From: Leucothrix pacifica
GTDB lineage: Bacteria; Pseudomonadota; Gammaproteobacteria; Thiotrichales; Thiotrichaceae
DNA: 60,915 nucleotides
Assembly (NCBI RefSeq): GCF_003172875.1
Contig: NZ_QGKM01000039.1
Location: 1 to 60,915 of the forward strand
Reading direction: 5' to 3'
Numbering within the stretch: the first letter of the stretch is position 1; each line of letters starts with the position of its first letter. The position numbers were made by a program, and so were the translations under genes. Shown here piece by piece: positions 43,037 to 52,303 of the stretch. A model generated the notes under the pieces. It had not been told where the DNA came from, ran no database searches, and saw only the letters and a list, made by a program, of their open reading frames with translations.

Positions 43037-44433
43037 GGTTGCTCGGTATTAAAGGTGAGTACGGTTCTGAGTCCGGGATGATTATCTTTGAACTCGATGG
43101 TGCCGTTGTGCCGCTCAACAACCGCTTTGACCAGACTTAGCCCAAGGCCGTTTCCTGGTGTGCTTCTGGCACTATCAAGCCGGATGAAGCGTTCAAACAC
43201 CTCTTCACGCTTGTCCTCAGGAATCCCCGGTCCACTGTCAGCAATCTCAATGATGGCTTTCTGCTTTTCGAAACGCGTCGTCATAACGATGGTGCCGCCT
43301 TCAGGGGTAAATTTCATGGCGTTATCAAGCAGATTGGTGAAGGTTTGAGCCAGTAGTTGATGGTCTCCCAATATGTAGCGACTTTCTTTTATATCATTGG
43401 TAAAGGTAATGCCTGACTCTTCAGCTACAATTGAATAAAGCTCTGCAAGCTCTTCAATGAAGGGCTTGAGGTCGATAGATGTCCAGTCATTATCATGCTT
43501 GCCCGATTCTGCCTGTGCGATGTTCAGTAATGAATTAAAAGTGCGGATAATGTCATCGATATCCTGAATCGCTTCTTGTTGTACCTGTTGGTAACCTTTG
43601 CGATCCAGATTTTCAATCAAGGAAACCTCGAGACGGTTACGTAGTCGGTTAAGCGGGTTACGCAGGTCATGCGCAAGATTGTCAGTAACTTGATGCATAC
43701 TCTGCATAAGCTGTTCAATACGCGCCAACATAGTGTTGAGCACAATGCTCAGGCGATCGAACTCATCGTTTTTCTGCGTGACCTGCATCCGTTGGCTCAA
43801 GTCACCTTCGATAATTTCACCGGCCGTTTCACGCACGCTATTAATACGGTGTAGCACGCTATAACCAATTAAAACACCACCAGCGAGGGCCAGTGTGAAG
43901 ACCAAAATGATTAAAGCAATAATAACATTGAGCATTCGCTTCAATAGCTGCTGTCGGGGGACTAAGTCAGTACCCACCAGCATTTGATAGCCATCGGGTA
44001 ATAATGTCAGAAGCACACGGGCAGGCTGGTCAAACTGCTCATTCGAGCCTTCAGGGGCATCCGGTATGGTGACGACACTGCTGAGTGGAACGGTACCGTA
44101 AATGGTGCCGCCTTCCTGCAGGTCTACACCCGGTTGAATTTGCTCAACAAAATCCAGCTTGTCGCGAGTCTGCAGTGCATAGAGAAAGAATTTGGAATGC
44201 CCATCGATATTGAGCTGATTCATTTCGCGCGTCAGTGCATTGATCTTTCCGGTGTCGTAAAGATCCATTAGGGCATTAGCTTCTACACGCAGCTGATAAT
44301 CCGTTTGGTTGCGGATTTCTTTGGCTGAGTTCCAGTATAGAAAGCTAATGGCTCCAGTGCTTATTAAACTAAACAACAAGGCATAAATCAGTGAAAGTCT
44401 GAATGCCGTTGTGTTTACAAGCCTAAGACGCAT
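43012..44433 (-). CDS. sensor histidine kinase
   Basis: 473 residues. Two transmembrane segments (about 10-30 and 165-190) flank a periplasmic domain. HAMP follows, then the HisKA box NLAHDLRNPLNRLRNRLEVS with the phospho-acceptor histidine and an ATPase domain with TNLLDNAMKFTPEGG, ADSGPGIPEDKR and GNGLGLSLVKAV. It overlaps the upstream response-regulator gene by 11 bases. The system resembles the CusS/PmrB class, but the signal is unknown. Confidence 0.9.
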   Translation of the reverse strand: MRLRLVNTTAFRLSLIYALLFSLISTGAISFLYWNSAKEIRNQTDYQLRVEANALMDLYDTGKINALTREMNQLNIDGHSKFFLYALQTRDKLDFVEQIQPGVDLQEGGTIYGTVPLSSVVTIPDAPEGSNEQFDQPARVLLTLLPDGYQMLVGTDLVPRQQLLKRMLNVIIALIILVFTLALAGGVLIGYSVLHRINSVRETAGEIIEGDLSQRMQVTQKNDEFDRLSIVLNTMLARIEQLMQSMHQVTDNLAHDLRNPLNRLRNRLEVSLIENLDRKGYQQVQQEAIQDIDDIIRTFNSLLNIAQAESGKHDNDWTSIDLKPFIEELAELYSIVAEESGITFTNDIKESRYILGDHQLLAQTFTNLLDNAMKFTPEGGTIVMTTRFEKQKAIIEIADSGPGIPEDKREEVFERFIRLDSARSTPGNGLGLSLVKAVVERHNGTIEFKDNHPGLRTVLTFNTEQPKNKKATG

Positions 44434-45103
44434 GTAGCGAGTATCCCGCTCCTCTTACTGTGTGCAGTAATGGCGGAGAGAAATCGCGGTCAATCTTGCT
44501 ACGTAAGCGACTGATATGAACATCAATCACGTTGGTTTGTGGGTCGAAGTGATAATCCCAGACGTTTTCAAGCAGCATGGTGCGTGTGACGACTTCATTC
44601 GCATGACGCATCAGATATTCAAGCAATGTGAATTCTCTGGGTTGCAAATGTATTACCTGACCTGCGCGAGTCACGCTGTGTTTGATCAGATCCATTTGCA
44701 AATCGTGTACCCTGAGGAGTGTTTGCTCCTGAGCCGGGCTGGCACGTCTGACGAGGGCTTGTAACCTTGCCAGTAACTCGCTGAATGCATAAGGCTTTAC
44801 CAGATAGTCATCGCCACCGGCTCGTAAACCTTCAACCCGATCATCAACATCACCCAGTGCACTTAAAATAAGTACCGGTGTTTTGATCTTCTGTTCGCGA
44901 AGTTCTTTGATGACATCAAGGCCATTTTTCTTAGGCAGCATTCGGTCTATGATGAGTACATCATACTGACCTGTCAGTGCAAGGTGGTAGCCGTCTTCAC
45001 CGTTATCGGCGTGGTCCGCTACGTGGCCTGATTCCGCAAGGCCTTTTTGAATAAAGCTAGCGGTTTGAGTATCGTCTTCTATTAGTAACATGTGCATTGG
45101 CAC
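44423..45103 (-). CDS. OmpR/PhoB-family response regulator
   Basis: 226 residues. Receiver domain with acidic pocket EDD near residue 9, phospho-aspartate in DVLIIDRMLPKKNGLDV, and lysine in YLVKPYAFSELLARL. The C-terminal winged helix has LQPREFTLLEYLMRHANEVV and NVIDVHISRLRSKIDR. Transcribed with, and overlapping, the sensor kinase. Target genes cannot be identified here. Confidence 0.92.
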   Translation of the reverse strand: MPMHMLLIEDDTQTASFIQKGLAESGHVADHADNGEDGYHLALTGQYDVLIIDRMLPKKNGLDVIKELREQKIKTPVLILSALGDVDDRVEGLRAGGDDYLVKPYAFSELLARLQALVRRASPAQEQTLLRVHDLQMDLIKHSVTRAGQVIHLQPREFTLLEYLMRHANEVVTRTMLLENVWDYHFDPQTNVIDVHISRLRSKIDRDFSPPLLHTVRGAGYSLHAS

Positions 45104-45180
45104 AGTATAAAGCAGACTAGGGTCAGCTGTAATTAAGAATTGTTAAGGTCTTTTTGCGACGAAATGGTTAGGAGAGGTAG

Positions 45181-45262
45181 CGGCACCACCTCATCCGGCG
45201 ATTAGTATTTTTATGGATTATCTGATCGGGGTGGATCAATCGCCGGATTAAAGGTGATGCCG
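45181..45262. repeat. long imperfect inverted repeat in the plsY downstream gap
   Basis: Arms 45181-45203 and 45238-45262 are inverted copies with an unbroken 11-bp core (45193-45203 with 45238-45248) and a further dozen bases with small differences. The 34-base loop holds another small dyad. The 280-base gap (45104-45383) has no gene. Looks like a dispersed palindromic element or RNA hairpin; genome-wide copies would tell. Confidence 0.5.
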
Positions 45263-45383
45263 AGGCGCATTAAGCGCGCTAAACCGTCTTAAAACACAGC
45301 AATACAGATAAGCGGTTTGATTTCGCATATTAACGGCTGATTTCCCGTTCGCTGCTGTCAGTACGTATGTCAAAAGGCTCGGT

Positions 45384-45980
45384 TTAGCTTTGAATAATCT
45401 TGTTCTCTGTACCCATCAGGATGCGCTGAATGTTCGGAATGTGTTTCCAGTAAACTAGCGCGGTAATGATCAACAAGCCAAAACCTAAGGCACCCGACCC
45501 TGTTACTAAGAAGAAGTAGAAAGGAGCAAATAACATCGCGATTAATGCCGCGATTGATGACGTGTTAAAGGCAAAAGCAGCTGATAACCACGTGGCTAAC
45601 ACCGCCAAGCCGATGATTGGGTTTAGTCCGATGAATATTCCCATCGCGGTTGCGACGCCTTTACCGCCCTTGAATCCGTAGTACAGAGGAAATAAGTGCC
45701 CTGCACAAGCTGCAATGGCAACTAATACAATCCATAAGTCACTTAAGCCAAAAGATTTAGCGATAATCACGGGTACTAAGCCTTTCAGCACATCGCCCAG
45801 TAACGTAAATGCTGCCGGAATCTTGCCGCCTAGACGCAATACATTCGTCGTGCCGGGATTATTAGAGCCGTTACTTCTGGGATCAGGAAAGTTAAACAAC
45901 TTTGAAGCCAGCACTGCAGTTGAGATAGAACCTAGTAAATAGGCTGAGATGATCAGAACAATTGGTAGTATAATATCCAT
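45384..45980 (-). CDS. plsY: glycerol-3-phosphate acyltransferase PlsY
   Basis: 198 residues, five or more membrane segments. The three conserved loops are present: LLGSISTAVLASKLF then DPRSNGSNNPGTTNVLRLGG, LKGLVPVI, and GHLFPLYYGFKGGKGVATAM. PlsY transfers the acyl group from acyl-phosphate to glycerol-3-phosphate, the first step of phospholipid synthesis. It is divergent from bioH with only 29 bases between start codons. Confidence 0.95.
   Translation of the reverse strand: MDIILPIVLIISAYLLGSISTAVLASKLFNFPDPRSNGSNNPGTTNVLRLGGKIPAAFTLLGDVLKGLVPVIIAKSFGLSDLWIVLVAIAACAGHLFPLYYGFKGGKGVATAMGIFIGLNPIIGLAVLATWLSAAFAFNTSSIAALIAMLFAPFYFFLVTGSGALGFGLLIITALVYWKHIPNIQRILMGTENKIIQS
45969..45974 (+). 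promoter_or_regulatory. candidate -10 box for bioH inside plsY
   Basis: A perfect TATAAT lies within the first codons of plsY, placing a predicted start near 45981, a 25-30 base leader before bioH. The -35 region is weak. Proposed because 29 bases between divergent genes cannot hold two full promoters. Confidence 0.3.
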
Positions 45981-46009
45981 GCCTGAATGTTAACAAAGAG
46001 TAGAGTATT

Positions 46010-46774
46010 TTGAACGCATTTTTTTCAAGTAATTCAATACCCTTGATTGCTTTGCATGGTTGGGGGATGAATGAATCCGTCTGGCAATCAATGGATGCTC
46101 TTCTGCCGGATGAAATAGATTTTTTGGCGCTGAATCTACCGGGTTACGGAGGAACTGAGGCTCTTCCTGAAATGACAATGGAAGCGACGGTTGACTGGTT
46201 AGCAGACCAATTTGACGGGATATGTCATTTGTTAGGTTGGTCGATGGGCGGTTTAGTCGCTCAGGCTTTTTGTCATCGATATCCAGAGCGTGTCGAGTCG
46301 GTTAGCTTTGTGGCCAGCACGCCAAGCTTTGTACAACGTGATGGTTGGCGCGAGGGAATGGAGGAGGCAGTACTAAAACAATTCATGCAAAGTTTGAGTG
46401 AAAATCAAAGCACAACAATTCGACGTTTTATTGCGCTGCAATTCATGGGAGAATCCGGCACCGCCAAGTTGCAAAAGCAATTGAGAGAATCATTATCTAT
46501 TCAGCCACCGTCATCAGATACGCTCGATACAGGTCTGAAGTGGTTGTTAAATTGTGATTATCGCCAGGACTTGGAACGATTGCCCCCACAGCATTGGATA
46601 TTCGGTGGTTTGGATCGTTTGATTCCTGTCAGCGCCGGAAGAGACATACAATTATTAGTACCTGATGCCAGCATTAGCTACCTTGATGAATGCGGACATG
46701 CTCCTTTGCTGACCCAAGCAGAAGCGATGACCGAAAAACTGTTGGATTTTATTCTGCAATTAAAGAGCAAGTGA
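46010..46774 (+). CDS. bioH: pimeloyl-ACP methyl ester esterase
   Basis: 254 residues, starting at TTG (no in-frame ATG before the conserved ALHGWGMNESVW). Alpha/beta-hydrolase with nucleophile elbow LLGWSMGGLVAQ, oxyanion motif HGWG, late acid in FGGLDRLIP, and histidine in DECGHAPLLTQ. It hydrolyses the methyl ester of pimeloyl-ACP at the end of pimelate formation in biotin synthesis. bioC follows after 3 bases, which supports the assignment. Confidence 0.9.
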   Translation: MNAFFSSNSIPLIALHGWGMNESVWQSMDALLPDEIDFLALNLPGYGGTEALPEMTMEATVDWLADQFDGICHLLGWSMGGLVAQAFCHRYPERVESVSFVASTPSFVQRDGWREGMEEAVLKQFMQSLSENQSTTIRRFIALQFMGESGTAKLQKQLRESLSIQPPSSDTLDTGLKWLLNCDYRQDLERLPPQHWIFGGLDRLIPVSAGRDIQLLVPDASISYLDECGHAPLLTQAEAMTEKLLDFILQLKSK

Positions 46775-46777
46775 ACA

Positions 46778-47572
46778 TTGACTGTTTATGACAAAAACAA
46801 AGCGAGGTTAAGCTTTGATCGTGCTGCACATCGCTATGACCAATCCGCTAAGCTCCAACAGCAAGTTGCCAACCACCTCATAGAACTAGTGAAGCAGCAG
46901 AAAACAACGGCTGCTGTAACGCTTGATATTGGGTGTGGAACAGGGCAGGTCACCGAGGCGATGTGTGAGCTATTTCCTCAAGGTGATGTGCTCGGTTTGG
47001 ATTTTTCCAGACGAATGTTGGCACAAACCAAAACACGGCTTGCGCTTAAAGGTTTTGCAGCAGAGTTAATCTGTGCAGATGCTGATCACCCACCATTTAT
47101 TAGTAATAGTTTTGATTTAATTGTCTCTAGTTTGATGTTGCAGTGGAGTAATAATCTTGGCAGCACGTTGAAATCGTATCAGTCCATGCTCAAAGATGAT
47201 GGCAAGATGATTTTTAATACCTTTACCGATGGAACATTAACAGAGGTAAAACAAAGTTGGCGGGCTGTGGATGAGCAAGCACATACAAGTCAGTTTCTGA
47301 CTAAGCAGGATTTGCATTCCATCGTTGAATCTGCGGGTTTTAGTCATGTAGAGATACTTTACGACACTATCACCATGACATATCCTTCGGTACGTGAGAT
47401 GATCACGGAAATGAAGCAGATTGGTGCAAGTAATGCACATAAAAACAGGGAGCGTGGTCTGACCGGAAAGCAGCGATTTAACTCCTTTGAGCAGGCATTT
47501 GAGGATTTTCGCCAGCAAAACGGACAGTATCCATGCACCTGGAAACTTGCTTATGTCATTTGTAATAAATGA
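46778..47572 (+). CDS. bioC: malonyl-ACP O-methyltransferase
   Basis: 264 residues from a TTG start 3 bases after bioH. ARLSFDRAAHRYDQSAKLQQ is the BioC N-terminal signature; TLDIGCGTGQVTEAM is the SAM-binding motif; SFDLIVSSLMLQWSNNL is diagnostic. It methylates malonyl-ACP, masking the carboxyl so that fatty-acid synthesis can build pimeloyl-ACP methyl ester, which BioH then opens. Other biotin genes (bioA, B, D, F) are not in the window. Confidence 0.92.
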   Translation: MTVYDKNKARLSFDRAAHRYDQSAKLQQQVANHLIELVKQQKTTAAVTLDIGCGTGQVTEAMCELFPQGDVLGLDFSRRMLAQTKTRLALKGFAAELICADADHPPFISNSFDLIVSSLMLQWSNNLGSTLKSYQSMLKDDGKMIFNTFTDGTLTEVKQSWRAVDEQAHTSQFLTKQDLHSIVESAGFSHVEILYDTITMTYPSVREMITEMKQIGASNAHKNRERGLTGKQRFNSFEQAFEDFRQQNGQYPCTWKLAYVICNK

Positions 47573-47823
47573 CATTTTCTTTATAAAGAACCTTAACAGT
47601 CTGTAATTCCAATTAACGTACTTTTAGTGTAGTTTTTTGAAGTAATTTACTACTAAAATGGTTAATAGACTGACCTGAAATAAATTTGATGCTTCGCATC
47701 AAATCTTGCGTCAAGGGACTGATAGGTGTCATTATCTTTCCAGATGTAAGCGCAGAATATGTATGGTTTACCCAGCTATACACTAATGCGATTGTTTCCT
47801 AAATATTCTAAAGGTGAGTCGAA

Positions 47824-48027
47824 ATGAGCGCATTGGCTATGACGCTGTCGATTGGTGTGTTTGTAATGCTGATTGTGATAGTGGCATTTATTTTCTCTGC
47901 GAAAAGTGGCCAGTATGACGATCTCGACGGATCAGCGCATCGCATCTTAATGGATGACGATGACCCGAGAATTCCGGGTAATGCCTCAAAACGTAACAAC
48001 AAAGATAATAAAGCAAAAAACGACTGA
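47824..48027 (+). CDS. ccoS: CcoS cbb3-type oxidase assembly protein
   Basis: 67 residues. One N-terminal membrane helix (VFVMLIVIVAFIFSAKSGQY) followed by DDLDGSAHRILMDDDDPRI, the CcoS signature. CcoS is needed to mature cbb3 cytochrome c oxidase. It normally ends the ccoGHIS cluster; none of those genes is here, so this is a detached copy. AAAGGTGAG precedes the ATG. Confidence 0.85.
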   Translation: MSALAMTLSIGVFVMLIVIVAFIFSAKSGQYDDLDGSAHRILMDDDDPRIPGNASKRNNKDNKAKND

Positions 48028-48153
48028 ATAGATTTTATCCCCCAGAATGAATTCGTCGTAACCCCGAAGTTGTTACCTGACAAGGTAATAACAAATAATG
48101 AATAGCCTATGGGTAGGCATTCAGATGACAAGCAAAAGGAGATTGTAAGTCAT

Positions 48154-49083
48154 ATGTCTGATAGAAGACTTCAAGTGTTTCATGCAGTAGCGCGGATGCT
48201 TAGTTTTACCAAAGCAGCTGAAGTTTTACACATGACCCAACCGGCCGTAACTTTCCAGATTCGCCAACTCGAGGAACAATTCGACACGCGTCTTTTCGAT
48301 CGTGCTCACAATAAAGTGAGCTTAACGGATGCCGGACATCTGGTGTTTGAGTATGCAGAACGCATATTTGAACAATATTCTGAAATGGAAAACGCCATTA
48401 GAGAGATTACCGGAAACTTTAATGGATCACTCACAATCGGTGCCAGTACCACGATCGCTGAGTACATGTTACCTGCATTGCTAGGTGACTATAACGAAGA
48501 AAACCCTGAAATACGTTTGCGCCTCAGAGTATCGAATACTGAGGGCATTGTTTCGATGATAGAAAACAATGTCATTGACTTAGGTGTTGTCGAAGGCCCG
48601 GTGGCTAATAAAAATTTATTAGTGGAGCGTTGCCGAAACGATGACTTGGTGATCGTTGTACCACCTGGCCACGAGTTATTAAGTAAGTATGATGCAGATT
48701 CCGCAGGTCTTGATTTAAAGTCTGTGCTGGAATATCCGTTTATTTGTCGTGAGCCAGGCTCCGGTACGCGAGAAGTAATTACTGAATACTTACAAGAATC
48801 TGGCTTAGAGCGAAATTTACTCAAAGCGTGTCTTGAACTAGGTAGTCCGGAATCCATTAAAGGCGCAATTGAGGCCGGAATGGGTGTATCAATTTTATCG
48901 AGTGTTAGTATCGCTAAAGAGTTGAAACTTGGCACTTTACATGCGATTCCACTGGATCCTCCATTGAACAGAGAGTTTTCGTTTGTACGTCAAAGACAGA
49001 AGTTCAAAGTCAAAGCAATGGACGAGTTACTGGATTTCGCACGAAGCTACTGCGTGTCTGGAAAACCGTTAATTCGGGAGTAA
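48154..49083 (+). CDS. LysR-family regulator
   Basis: 309 residues from the ATG at 48154; the longer frame from 48109 adds 15 unrelated residues. HTH RRLQVFHAVARMLSFTKAAE, then LHMTQPAVTFQIRQLEEQFD. Effector domain with SLTIGASTTIAEYMLPALLG and LGSPESIKGAIEAGMGVSIL, as in the CysL/CbbR-like branch. No divergent partner, so its target is not evident; it may be co-transcribed with ccoS upstream. Confidence 0.85.
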   Translation: MSDRRLQVFHAVARMLSFTKAAEVLHMTQPAVTFQIRQLEEQFDTRLFDRAHNKVSLTDAGHLVFEYAERIFEQYSEMENAIREITGNFNGSLTIGASTTIAEYMLPALLGDYNEENPEIRLRLRVSNTEGIVSMIENNVIDLGVVEGPVANKNLLVERCRNDDLVIVVPPGHELLSKYDADSAGLDLKSVLEYPFICREPGSGTREVITEYLQESGLERNLLKACLELGSPESIKGAIEAGMGVSILSSVSIAKELKLGTLHAIPLDPPLNREFSFVRQRQKFKVKAMDELLDFARSYCVSGKPLIRE

Positions 49084-49158
49084 AAAGACGTCTGTTCGGG
49101 TGACACCCATGCACTTTCCCTGTAAATTACCTGCTCAAGGATGAGAGGGTAATAGATA

Positions 49159-49536
49159 GTGATAAGCATGGGTGGAAACCTAACCAAAGAGCAACGCAAG
49201 TTGCTTAGTTGTTACAAAAATCTTTCATCAGCCGACCGGTCTTCACTGGTCGCATTTGCTGAATTTTTGGCGTCCAGAGAGATGCCTGAAGTTGAGGAAA
49301 GTCTGCCAGCTGCTAACCCTACTATTATTCCACGCCCAGCCGACGAGAGTGTGCCTAAGGCTATAAAACGATTAGCAAAGTCTTATCCTATGCTGGATGA
49401 TGTGGAACTACTTCACCGGTGTTCGGCACTAATGAGTGAGCATATTTTGCAAGGAAGGGCTTCTTGCGAAGTAATAGATGAATTGGAGTTGCTATACAAG
49501 CAATCCTATGAACATTACCAGAACGATAATAAATGA
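49159..49536 (+). CDS. unrecognised helical protein upstream of the AI-2E permease
   Basis: 125 residues, no signal or membrane segment. KEQRKLLSCYKNLSSADRSS and ASREMPEVEESLPAAN suggest an N-terminal helical bundle, then a proline-rich linker, then a second helical part (MLDDVELLHRCSALMSEHIL). Stop overlaps the AI-2E permease start (ATGA), so the two are translationally coupled. Function not recognised. Confidence 0.7.
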   Translation: MISMGGNLTKEQRKLLSCYKNLSSADRSSLVAFAEFLASREMPEVEESLPAANPTIIPRPADESVPKAIKRLAKSYPMLDDVELLHRCSALMSEHILQGRASCEVIDELELLYKQSYEHYQNDNK

Positions 49537-50591
49537 TTAAGCTGATCAATGATTGGTACACACGACACTTTTCAGACCCTCAGGTAGCGATACTAGCGTT
49601 TCTGTTGTTGCTGGGTTTTGGGGTTATTTATTTTGCCGGTAACCTACTGACACCTCTGTTTGCGGCGGTCATTATCGCCTATCTTTTAGACGGTGCCGTT
49701 GAATTCTTGCGTCGCTTTAAAATCCCTCAGTTTATTGCGATGATTTTCACATTCAGCCTGTTCATACTGTTTTTGTTGGTTGTGATTTTCATTCTTGCAC
49801 CGCTGATGTTCAAGCAGACCACACAGTTCATGCTTGAGATCCCTCGCATGCTTGCGGAAGGTCAGAGTGTGATCATGATGTTACCGGAGAAGTATCCGCA
49901 CATCATCTCTCAAGAGTTCGTGGGTGAAATCCTGACTAGCATAAAGAGTAATATCACTGCGCTATCGCAAAAGTTTGTCAGTCTTTCCGTTGCCTCTGTG
50001 GTAGACGTTTTCTCGTTTATGGTTTATCTGGTGGTTGTACCGTTATTGGTGTTCTTCTTTCTGAAAGACAAGAAATTGATATTGTCATGGTTCCGCAGCT
50101 TTTTGCCTCGCGATCGCGCGTTAGTTGCTACAGTATGGAGTGAAGTAAACGGCAAAATCACAGGTTATGTGCGTGGTAAGTTTATGGAGATCCTGATTAT
50201 TTGGGTGATTTCATATATTACGTTTCTGATCTTTGATCTGAACTATGCCTTGCTGCTGTCTTTCACTGTTGGTATTTCCGTTCTGATCCCCTATGTGGGT
50301 GCAATCGCAGTAACGTTGCCTGTAGCGATCGTTGCTTATTTCCAGTGGGGTTACAGCTATGAGACTGTTTATGTGTTGACAGCCTATGCCATTATCCAGT
50401 TTCTGGATGGTAATTTATTGGTTCCACTATTGTTCTCTGAGATGGTTAATCTCCACCCCGCAGCGATTATTATGTCTGTATTGGTGTTTGGGGGACTATG
50501 GGGAGTGTGGGGCGTCTTCTTCGCTATTCCACTGGCGACATTAGTTCATTCTGTGATGAACTCGTGGCCTCGTCGGGTTCACAACGGCTAA
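49533..50591 (+). CDS. AI-2E/PerM-family permease
   Basis: 352 residues with about eight membrane segments. PLFAAVIIAYLLDGAVEFLR at the N-terminus, LLVFFFLKDKKLILSWFRSF, GKFMEILIIWVISYITFLI, LIPYVGAIAVTLPVAIVAYF and WGVWGVFFAIPLATLVHSVM are typical. Family members include exporters (TqsA, YdiK) and cation/proton antiporter-like proteins; the substrate is unknown. Followed 9 bases on by the YgjP-like peptidase gene. Confidence 0.88.
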   Translation: MIKLINDWYTRHFSDPQVAILAFLLLLGFGVIYFAGNLLTPLFAAVIIAYLLDGAVEFLRRFKIPQFIAMIFTFSLFILFLLVVIFILAPLMFKQTTQFMLEIPRMLAEGQSVIMMLPEKYPHIISQEFVGEILTSIKSNITALSQKFVSLSVASVVDVFSFMVYLVVVPLLVFFFLKDKKLILSWFRSFLPRDRALVATVWSEVNGKITGYVRGKFMEILIIWVISYITFLIFDLNYALLLSFTVGISVLIPYVGAIAVTLPVAIVAYFQWGYSYETVYVLTAYAIIQFLDGNLLVPLLFSEMVNLHPAAIIMSVLVFGGLWGVWGVFFAIPLATLVHSVMNSWPRRVHNG

Positions 50592-50600
50592 ATTGATATT

Positions 50601-51320
50601 ATGGCTGATGCTTGGGTACAGCTCGCTGATCAACAATATCCATATCAATTCGTACGCTCGAAACGTGCTAAATATTTGCGTCTAAAACTGAGTCGCACTG
50701 GTGAATTAACCGTGGTTGTGCCGCAGTCAGTCAGTTTGAAACAGGCAAGTGAGTTTGCGGATAGTCAGGCTGCTTGGCTGGAGCGTAAACTCCCAGAAAT
50801 AAAACAGTCTGAAATCGCTAGTTACAGCAAACCGTTGACGCTAGATTTGCAGTATGTCGGTGAAATCTGGACACTCAAATACCTCCCCAATGACGCTGCA
50901 AAATCTATTGAAGTAAAGCCCGATTCATCGCTGCTACAACTGACATGCTCCGGAGCGGTAGATGATAAAGCCTTGCTTAGTAAAGCAATTGGCTTGTGGC
51001 TAAAACCTAAAGCTGAGGCTGTTATTCCACAGCGCTTATCTTTTCTGGCAGAGACTCATGGATTTCATTATCGTCGTGTCACTATTCGCGGGCAGAAGAC
51101 ACGTTGGGGGAGCTGTTCAAGTCAGAAAAACATCAACCTGAATTATAAGTTGTTATTCCTGCCAGAAGAGGTGGTGGATTATGTGCTGGTTCATGAGTTA
51201 TGCCACACTATTGAAATGAACCATTCTAAAAGATTTTGGGAGTTAGTGGCCGATTGTGATCCACACTACAAAGCTCATGATAAAGCCCTCAACAATTTTG
51301 CCAGATCAATACCAATCTAA
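50601..51320 (+). CDS. YgjP-like (M48/SprT-fold) metallopeptidase
   Basis: 239 residues. VRSKRAKYLRLKLSRTGELT at the start, RGQKTRWGSCSSQKNINLNY in the middle, and zinc-binding YVLVHELCHTIEMNHSKRFW are diagnostic of the YgjP/DUF45 family. The HExxH-type motif is HELCH. Probably a cytosolic metalloprotease of unknown target. Stop overlaps the convergent pdxA by 4 bases. Confidence 0.9.
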   Translation: MADAWVQLADQQYPYQFVRSKRAKYLRLKLSRTGELTVVVPQSVSLKQASEFADSQAAWLERKLPEIKQSEIASYSKPLTLDLQYVGEIWTLKYLPNDAAKSIEVKPDSSLLQLTCSGAVDDKALLSKAIGLWLKPKAEAVIPQRLSFLAETHGFHYRRVTIRGQKTRWGSCSSQKNINLNYKLLFLPEEVVDYVLVHELCHTIEMNHSKRFWELVADCDPHYKAHDKALNNFARSIPI

Positions 51321-52303
51321 GTTTTGCTCGATCGACTCAAATGAATCGCGCTATTGATTGCTGCCAGTAGGCTACCGGAGTCTGCACGCCCGGTACCCGC
51401 TAAATCCAACGCAGTGCCATGATCAACCGAGGTACGAATAATTGGCAGGCCTAAGGTGATATTCACAGCACGGCCAAAGCTGGCATATTTGAGCACTGGC
51501 AGACCTTGGTCATGATACATTGCGAGTACTGCATCTGCATGTTGAAGGTATTTTTGTGTGAATAAGGTGTCAGCGGGAAGTGCACCGACCAAGTCCATCC
51601 CTGCAGCTTTTAAAGAATCAATAACAGGTTGGATGGTTTCAATTTCTTCCATTCCAAGATGACCGCCTTCACCGGCATGAGGATTCAAGCCACAAACATA
51701 AACCCTAGGTCTCTCAAGTCCAAACTTCGTTTTAAGGTCGTGGTGTAACACTTCAATGACCTGTGTCAGCGAAGCTTTAGTGATAGCTGCACTGACATCC
51801 TTTAGGGGAAGGTGAGTGGTCGCCAAGGCTACCCTGAAGTCATTATCAGCCAGAAGCATCACTGGTAAAGGTGCTTTCGTCAGTGCTGCTAAATACTCGG
51901 TGTGGCCGCTAAATTTAATACCAGCATCATTGATAATACCCTTGTGCAAAGGAGCAGTGACCATGGCATCAAATTCACCACTCACACAGCCATGTGTAGC
52001 AGTATCTAATGTTTCTAATACATAGGGCGCATTGGCAGTATTTAGTTTGCCTGCTTTAACTTCAGCAGGACAATCAATATGAACAACCGTCATTTCACCT
52101 GCATTTGATGTCTGCCGCTCAGCGCTGGCATCATAAGCGATATACTTAGGTGACAAGCCAAGCTCGGAAGCCCGACGTTTCAGAACATTAGTGTCAGCAA
52201 TGACCACGCATTGAGCGGGTAAAGCGTTTTGTGCAATCTGCAGAACCAGATCTACTCCAATGCCGGCAGGCTCGCCACAGGTAATTGCTAAACGAGGGAT
52301 CAT
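51317..52303 (-). CDS. pdxA: 4-hydroxythreonine-4-phosphate dehydrogenase
   Basis: 328 residues. RLAITCGEPAGIGVDLVLQI opens the fold. Metal-binding histidines lie in FSGHTEYLA, NPHAGEGGHLGMEEIE and AVLAMYHDQGLPVLKY. It catalyses a step of DXP-dependent pyridoxal-phosphate synthesis. The stop of surA abuts its start (no gap), so it is coupled to the lptD-surA operon, as in E. coli. The usual next gene, rsmA, is absent. Confidence 0.95.
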   Translation of the reverse strand: MIPRLAITCGEPAGIGVDLVLQIAQNALPAQCVVIADTNVLKRRASELGLSPKYIAYDASAERQTSNAGEMTVVHIDCPAEVKAGKLNTANAPYVLETLDTATHGCVSGEFDAMVTAPLHKGIINDAGIKFSGHTEYLAALTKAPLPVMLLADNDFRVALATTHLPLKDVSAAITKASLTQVIEVLHHDLKTKFGLERPRVYVCGLNPHAGEGGHLGMEEIETIQPVIDSLKAAGMDLVGALPADTLFTQKYLQHADAVLAMYHDQGLPVLKYASFGRAVNITLGLPIIRTSVDHGTALDLAGTGRADSGSLLAAINSAIHLSRSSKT

